DNA of 64,000 bases from Nocardioides gansuensis (GTDB lineage: Bacteria; Actinomycetota; Actinomycetes; Propionibacteriales; Nocardioidaceae), in the NCBI RefSeq assembly GCF_003076135.1, contig NZ_QDGZ01000005.1, positions 186,001 through 250,000 of the forward strand, read 5' to 3'. The notes below the pieces were generated by a model, which was not told the DNA's origin, ran no database searches, and saw only the letters and a list, made by a program, of their open reading frames with translations. Positions 59,860 to 64,000 of this stretch are shown here, piece after piece. The translations under genes were made by a program, and so were the position numbers. Positions within the stretch are counted from its first letter, which is position 1. Each line of letters starts with the position of its first letter.

Positions 59860-62261
59860 TCGTTGTCCCGGCCGTTGCCGTTGCCGCGGCCGCTGTTCCC
59901 GTCGCCGTCTCCGTCGTCGCCACCGCCACCGGGGCCGCCGTCGCCGTCGCCCTGCTGCGCGGGCTGCGGCGGCGGGGGCACGTAGCCCGTGGACTGGTAG
60001 ATGGTGACCGTGTCGCCGCTGCTCACCGACTCACCTGAGGCGGGGGAGGTGTAGGCGACCAGGCCCGCGCCGATGGAGGAGTTGACGCTCCCGCCGACCG
60101 AGGCTGCGAAGCCCGCGGCCTCGAGGGTCTGCTGGGCCTGCTCGAGGGTCATGCCGGTCACGCTCGGCACGGTGGTCAGCACGCCGGCGATCTCGTCGCT
60201 CGCGGGCACCTGGAAGTCGACGTAGTCGAGACTGCCGGAGATCGCGGCCATCGCGTCGCCCCAGACCGGGCCGGCCACGGTGGAGCCGAAGGCCTCGGAG
60301 ATGTAGGTGCCGCCGACGGTCTGCCCGTTGAGGGTCACCCAGTGGCCCTCCGAGTTGGCCCCGGCGACCATCGCGGCCGTGGCGATCTGCGGGGTGTAGC
60401 CGACGAACCACACCGCCATGTTGCGGTTGATGGTGCCGGTCTTGCCGGCGGACGGCTTGTCGATGGCGATGTTCTGCCCGAAGCCACCGGGCTCCATCAC
60501 GCCCCGGAGCACCGAGTTGACCGCGTCGGCGACGGCGCCGGGGATCACCTGCTCGCAGGTCTCGGGGTATTCCTTCACTGTGTTGTCGTTGGCGTCCGCG
60601 AGCCGGGTCACCGGGCGGGCGTCGCAGTGGTAGCCGCGGCCCGCGAACGTGGCGTAGGCCTCGGCCATCTCGAGCGGGTTGGTGTTGGCCACCCCGAGGG
60701 TGAAGGACGGGACCCGCTCGTCGTTGGGGTCGTCGAGGCGGATGCCCATCTGGCGGGCGAGCTCGTAGGGCTCGCACAGCCCGGTCTCCCGCTCCAGCTG
60801 GGCGTAGAACGTGTTCACCGACAGCCGGGTGCCGCTGTAGAGGTCGAAGGTGCCCGAGTCGGTGGAGTTGGACACCGGCCAGGGGCTGTAGACGGGGTAC
60901 ATGCCGTCGCAGGTCTCGAACTCGTTCTGCGGGATCTCGATCGACGGCGGGGAGACGAAGGTCTGGCTGAGCGGGATCCCCTGGTTGATCGCGGCCGCGA
61001 GGACGAACACCTTGAACGTCGAGCCGGCCTGGAAGCCGTTGGCGTCGCCGTACTCCTCCGGCACCACGTAGTTCAGGTAGGTCTCGCCAGCCTGCTTGTT
61101 CTTGCCCATCGGCCGGGACTGGGCCAGGGCCTTGACGTTGCCGGTGCGCGGCTCCACCATCGCCAGCCCGCCGATGGCCTGGTCGGTCGGGTTGACGTGG
61201 GCCGCAACGGCCTGGTCGGCCGCCTGCTGGAAGTCGAGGTCGAGCGTGGTGTGGATGGTCAGGCCGCCGGTGAGCAGGAGGCGCTTGCGCTCCTTCGCGG
61301 TCTCACCGAGCGACTCGTCCTCCATCAGGTAGTTGACGACGTAGTCGCAGAAGAACGGCGCCTGCGACTGCTGGCAGCCGTTGGGCGACTTCTCCATCCG
61401 CAGGCCCAGCGGGCGCTCCTTGAGCTTGTCGGCCTTCTCCTGCGGGATGACGCCGAGCTGCGCCATCCGGGCCAGCACCGTGTTGCGGCGGGCCAGGGCG
61501 CGCTCGGGCGACTCGGTCGGGTCGTAGCCGACCGGGTTCTTCACCAGGCCGGCGAGCGTCGCCGACTGCAGCACGTTGAGGTTCTTGGCGTTCTTGGAGA
61601 AGTAGTGCCGCGCGGCCGACTGCACGCCGTACGCACCGTCGCCGAAGTAGGCGATGTTGAGGTAGCGCTCGAGGATCCAGTCCTTGGAGTAGTTCTTCTC
61701 GAACGCGATGGCGTAGCGCAGCTCGCGGATCTTGCGGGCGAAGGTGCGCTCGGTCGCGGCCTCGCGCTCCGCCTTCGTCCGGGCCTGGCTGAGCAGGGTC
61801 AGCTTGACCATCTGCTGGGTGATCGACGAGCCGCCCTGGACGGCGCCGCTGCCCGCCTGGTTGGTGATGAACGCGCGCAGCGTGCCCTTCAGGTCGAGCG
61901 CTCCGTGCTCGTAGAAGCGGTAGTCCTCGATCGCGACGACCGCCTGGACCATCTTCCGCGAGATCTGGGCGAGCGGGACGTTGAGCCGGTTCTCGTCGTA
62001 GAGCGAGGCGATCAGGTTGCCGTTGACGTCGTAGATCCGGGTCTTCTGCGCGAGGTCCTGCGCCTCCAGCTCCTCGGGGAGGTTGACCATCCCCTCGCTG
62101 ACCTCCTTGGCCGCGACGCCGAGGACGCCCGCGAACGGGATCGCCAGGCCGGCCATCAGGACGCCGAGCACGGCGGACACTGCGGCCATCACGCCGAGGT
62201 GCTGCAGCACCCTGCGCGACTGCGGCCTCTCGTCGGGCCGGGGGGCATCGGGCTTGGACAT
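59856..62261 (-). CDS. Bifunctional class A penicillin-binding protein (ponA2-like)
   Basis: Peptidoglycan glycosyltransferase/transpeptidase, 801 residues: membrane anchor (about 20-45), glycosyltransferase domain with AIEDYRFYEHGALD, GGSSITQQMVKL and NYSKDWILERYLN, transpeptidase domain with active Ser in GSTFK near 414, SVN near 480 and KTGT near 605, a PASTA domain (about 690-755) and a Gly/Asp-rich tail. The neighbouring whiB4-type and ArsA-like genes have the same order as ponA2-whiB4-Rv3680 in mycobacteria. ATG start. Confidence 0.95.
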   Translation of the reverse strand: MSKPDAPRPDERPQSRRVLQHLGVMAAVSAVLGVLMAGLAIPFAGVLGVAAKEVSEGMVNLPEELEAQDLAQKTRIYDVNGNLIASLYDENRLNVPLAQISRKMVQAVVAIEDYRFYEHGALDLKGTLRAFITNQAGSGAVQGGSSITQQMVKLTLLSQARTKAEREAATERTFARKIRELRYAIAFEKNYSKDWILERYLNIAYFGDGAYGVQSAARHYFSKNAKNLNVLQSATLAGLVKNPVGYDPTESPERALARRNTVLARMAQLGVIPQEKADKLKERPLGLRMEKSPNGCQQSQAPFFCDYVVNYLMEDESLGETAKERKRLLLTGGLTIHTTLDLDFQQAADQAVAAHVNPTDQAIGGLAMVEPRTGNVKALAQSRPMGKNKQAGETYLNYVVPEEYGDANGFQAGSTFKVFVLAAAINQGIPLSQTFVSPPSIEIPQNEFETCDGMYPVYSPWPVSNSTDSGTFDLYSGTRLSVNTFYAQLERETGLCEPYELARQMGIRLDDPNDERVPSFTLGVANTNPLEMAEAYATFAGRGYHCDARPVTRLADANDNTVKEYPETCEQVIPGAVADAVNSVLRGVMEPGGFGQNIAIDKPSAGKTGTINRNMAVWFVGYTPQIATAAMVAGANSEGHWVTLNGQTVGGTYISEAFGSTVAGPVWGDAMAAISGSLDYVDFQVPASDEIAGVLTTVPSVTGMTLEQAQQTLEAAGFAASVGGSVNSSIGAGLVAYTSPASGESVSSGDTVTIYQSTGYVPPPPQPAQQGDGDGGPGGGGDDGDGDGNSGRGNGNGRDND

Positions 62262-62463
62262 GGCCTCCAGAGTACGGGAGCGCCGAGGTTGGGCCGCATC
62301 GCGACCGCACGCCTGCGCGGCCGCGGCTAGTCACTTCGGGCCATCGGATTCGGTCCCGATGGCCTCTGTGTGAGAGGGGCTCAAGTGTTTACCGTTCAAG
62401 TACGGACATGAATTGGGCGCTATGGGGGCGTCTGACCGGTCCGGGAATCCGGGGTTGAACATC

Positions 62464-62745
62464 ATGTGGGTTGAAGACTGGGCCACTCGGGCAGCGTGCC
62501 AGGCGGGGACACCCGACGCGCTCTTCGTACGGGGCGCCGAGCAGAACAAGGCCAAGCAGGTGTGCAGTGGCTGTGCCGTCCGCACCGAGTGCCTTGCCGA
62601 GGCACTGGACAACCAGATCGAGTGGGGCGTCTGGGGGGGCATGACCGAGCGCGAGCGCCGGGCACTGCTGCGCCGCCGGCCCGCCGCCTCGTGGCGCACG
62701 GTCCTCGAGACCGCCCGGGACCAGCAGACCCCCGTCTCGCTCTGA
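62464..62745 (+). CDS. whiB4: WhiB4/WblA-type iron-sulfur transcriptional regulator
   Basis: WhiB-like [4Fe-4S] protein of 93 residues with Cys at 12, 34, 37 and 43 (C-x21-C-x2-C-x5-C), the GVWGG turn (IEWGVWGGMTERERRALL) and a basic C-terminus. GAEQNKAKQVCSGCAVRTEC and the neighbours (PBP, ArsA-like ATPase) point to the WhiB4/WblA subgroup, a redox-responsive regulator. I used ATG 62464, which gives the usual length; ATG 62413 is an upstream alternative. Confidence 0.9.
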   Translation: MWVEDWATRAACQAGTPDALFVRGAEQNKAKQVCSGCAVRTECLAEALDNQIEWGVWGGMTERERRALLRRRPAASWRTVLETARDQQTPVSL

Positions 62746-62746
62746 G

Positions 62747-62848
62747 GGTCTCGACTTCGCTCGACCAACCGGTGAGGTCTCGACTCCGCTCGACCAACCG
62801 GTGAGGCCTCGACTCCGCTCGACCAGCCGACTCCGCTCGACCAGCCGG
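62747..62848. repeat. Intergenic array of the TCGACTCCGCTCGACC repeat
   Basis: Four imperfect copies of CTCGACTCCGCTCGACCA separated by ACCGGTGAGG-type spacers (period about 29 bp, then 18 bp), filling the gap between the whiB4 and ATPase stops. Same family as the coding repeat at 63747. Confidence 0.9.
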
Positions 62849-62851
62849 CGC

Positions 62852-64000
62852 TCAGGAGCCGTTGCGCGCCAGCAGCTCGCCGACCTCGCGCAGGCCGTCG
62901 AGGTCGTGCACGTCTGTCGACAGCGCCGGCACCACCGCGGTCGGGACGCCCGGATGGGCGGTCGCGAACCGGTCACGCAGGTGCACCTCCCGCTCCACGA
63001 TGCGGACCCGGTCGGCGTGCAGTCTCAGCAGCCCGGCGGTCGTCGAGTCCGGCGCGACCCGCCGCAGCCGGTCGGCCGCGGCCGTGGCCTCCTCTGCTGA
63101 CAGGTCGCTCAGGGGCCTCGGGCTGGCGCGGTTGACGACCAGACCGGCCAGGGGCATCGAGTCCTCCGTCAGGCGCTCCACGAAGTAAGCGGCCTCCCGG
63201 AGCGCGTCCGGCTCCGGCGCGGCGACGACGACGAACGCCGTACCGTCGGCCTGCAGCAGCGCGAAGGTCTTCTGGGCCCGCTGGCGGAAGCCACCGAAGA
63301 GGGTGTCGAACGCCGCGACGAAGGTCTGCATGTCCGTGAGCACCTGGGTGCCCAGGACCCGGGTGAGCGCGTGGGTGACCAGGGACATGCCGGCGGTCAT
63401 GATCCGCGCCGGGCCCTTGGCAGGGGCCAGCAGGAGCCGGATGAAGCGGCCGTCGAGGAAGCTCGACAGCCGCTCCGGGGCGTCGAGGAAGTCCAGCGCC
63501 GAGCGGGACGGCGGGGTGTCGACGACGATGAGGTCGTAGGTGCCGTGCTCCTGCGCGTGGGCGTGGATCTGGCCCAGCTTCTCCATCGCCATGTACTCCT
63601 GCGTCCCGGCGAACGACGTGGAGAGGGCGACGTAGAAGGGGTTCTGCAGGATCAGGCCGGCCTTCTCGGGGCTGGCCTGGCTGAGCACCACCTCGTCGAA
63701 GGTGCTCTTCATGTCGAGCATCATCGCGTCGAGGGAGCCGGGTCTCGACTCCGCTCGACCGTCCGACTCCGCTCGACCGTCCGACTCCGCTCGACCGTCC
63801 GACTCCGCTCGACCGTCCGACTCCGCTCGACCGTCCGACTCCGCTCGACCGTCCGACTCCACTGGACCATCCGAGGAGCCGTTCACTCCCTTGACCGGGC
63901 GGGGGGTGTTGTCGAGCGCCTCGATGCCCATCGACTGGGCGAGCCGGCGCGCGGGGTCGATCGTGAGCACGACGACCCTGCGCCCCCTCTCGGCCGCGCG
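62852..64000 (-). CDS. ArsA/GET3-like ATPase with in-frame repeat expansion (N-terminus beyond window)
   Basis: Anion-transporter-type P-loop ATPase related to mycobacterial Rv3680. Visible: VVVLTIDPARRLAQSMG (A-loop side; the P-loop itself lies beyond 64000), AMMLDMKSTFDEVV, LIVVDTPPSRSALDFLDAP (switch II), and the C-terminal VVNRASPRPLS. Between DNTPRPVKGV and GSLDAMML, where relatives have a short linker, there is a repeated hexapeptide (ESDGRA) from tandem 18-bp DNA repeats. The frame stays open, so the protein is probably made with a flexible insert. The partner Rv3679-type gene would lie to the right. Confidence 0.88.
   Translation of the reverse strand, partial: RAAERGRRVVVLTIDPARRLAQSMGIEALDNTPRPVKGVNGSSDGPVESDGRAESDGRAESDGRAESDGRAESDGRAESDGRAESRPGSLDAMMLDMKSTFDEVVLSQASPEKAGLILQNPFYVALSTSFAGTQEYMAMEKLGQIHAHAQEHGTYDLIVVDTPPSRSALDFLDAPERLSSFLDGRFIRLLLAPAKGPARIMTAGMSLVTHALTRVLGTQVLTDMQTFVAAFDTLFGGFRQRAQKTFALLQADGTAFVVVAAPEPDALREAAYFVERLTEDSMPLAGLVVNRASPRPLSDLSAEEATAAADRLRRVAPDSTTAGLLRLHADRVRIVEREVHLRDRFATAHPGVPTAVVPALSTDVHDLDGLREVGELLARNGS
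63747..63872. repeat. 18-bp tandem repeat inside the ArsA-like ATPase gene
   Basis: Six perfect copies of GACTCCGCTCGACCGTCC (63747-63854) and one degenerate copy (63855-63872). On the coding strand each adds six codons (SDGRAE) without shifting frame. Confidence 0.97.

Noticed and set aside
60895..60900. GGGTAC inside the PBP gene
   Set aside because: Wrong strand, no -35, and explained by codons.
62747..62848. Possible CRISPR array
   Set aside because: Repeats are imperfect with 18- or 29-bp period, have no unique spacers of regular length, and match a dispersed repeat family; no cas genes.

Overview
This is a GC-rich chromosomal window from an actinobacterium, most likely Nocardioides or a close relative (Nocardioidaceae/Propionibacteriales). 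The evidence is frequent GTG and TTG starts, a complete ESX/type VII secretion locus, WhiB, GAF-ANTAR and SigF-family regulators, GTP-dependent PEP carboxykinases, and a ponA2-like PBP / whiB4 / ArsA-like ATPase arrangement that matches the order known from mycobacteria. The genus is an inference.

Layout. 1-5.4 kb: recB (cut by the left edge) and recC. 5.4-7.5 kb: DUF6328 membrane protein, GAF-ANTAR protein and a SigF/SigB-family sigma factor. 7.6-12.5 kb: a stress-type cluster (DUF7218 protein, frameshifted FAD/Rieske oxidoreductase, small membrane protein, Cys-rich metal-binding protein, LLM flavin oxidoreductase, GH13 enzyme). Its genes carry GNNT-N15/16-GGGTAC promoters, the pattern read by the sigma factor class encoded beside them; another copy lies before a DUF4383 gene at 42.67 kb. 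12.7-13.3 kb: scar of an integrative element (broken response regulator, integrase C-terminus, triplicated 13-mer) next to tRNA-Arg. 13.4-17.4 kb: two tandem, divergent PEPCK genes. 17.6-18.7 kb: TrmB/LuxR-like regulator facing a 48-residue exported peptide. 18.9-20.2 kb: two tRNA-Ser genes and a 3 x 55 bp repeat. 20.3-22.6 kb: MoxR ATPase and VWA protein. 22.6-25.3 kb: WXG protein, EspG-like protein and alpha/beta hydrolase (an ESX satellite). 25.4-30.4 kb: aminotransferase, cation/proton antiporter, LytR_C protein, HerA-like ATPase. 30.4-40.9 kb: ESX locus (eccC divergent from an EccD-like gene, two WXG100 genes, eccD, eccB, mycP). 40.9-42.7 kb: two VOC proteins and the DUF4383 protein.

42.8-49.0 kb: a 6.2-kb genomic island inserted in the 3' end of tRNA-Ser(GGA). 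It is flanked by an 18-bp direct repeat and holds a HAD hydrolase, an AGXT2L-like class III aminotransferase/phospho-lyase, a hydroxylysine-kinase-like APH kinase, an amino-acid-type binding lipoprotein, a broken kinase duplicate and a ROK-type regulator. The set reads as capture, phosphorylation and elimination of a hydroxylated amine.

49.1-64 kb is core genome: SRP RNA, dnaX, ybaB, recR, a DUF5063 gene, lysC (with internal start), asd, tRNA-Pro, a membrane aminopropyltransferase, a metallophosphoesterase, a YqeY protein, a ponA2-like PBP, whiB4/wblA and an ArsA-like ATPase cut by the right edge. The ATPase gene has been invaded in frame by an 18-bp repeat that also occurs in the neighbouring intergenic DNA.
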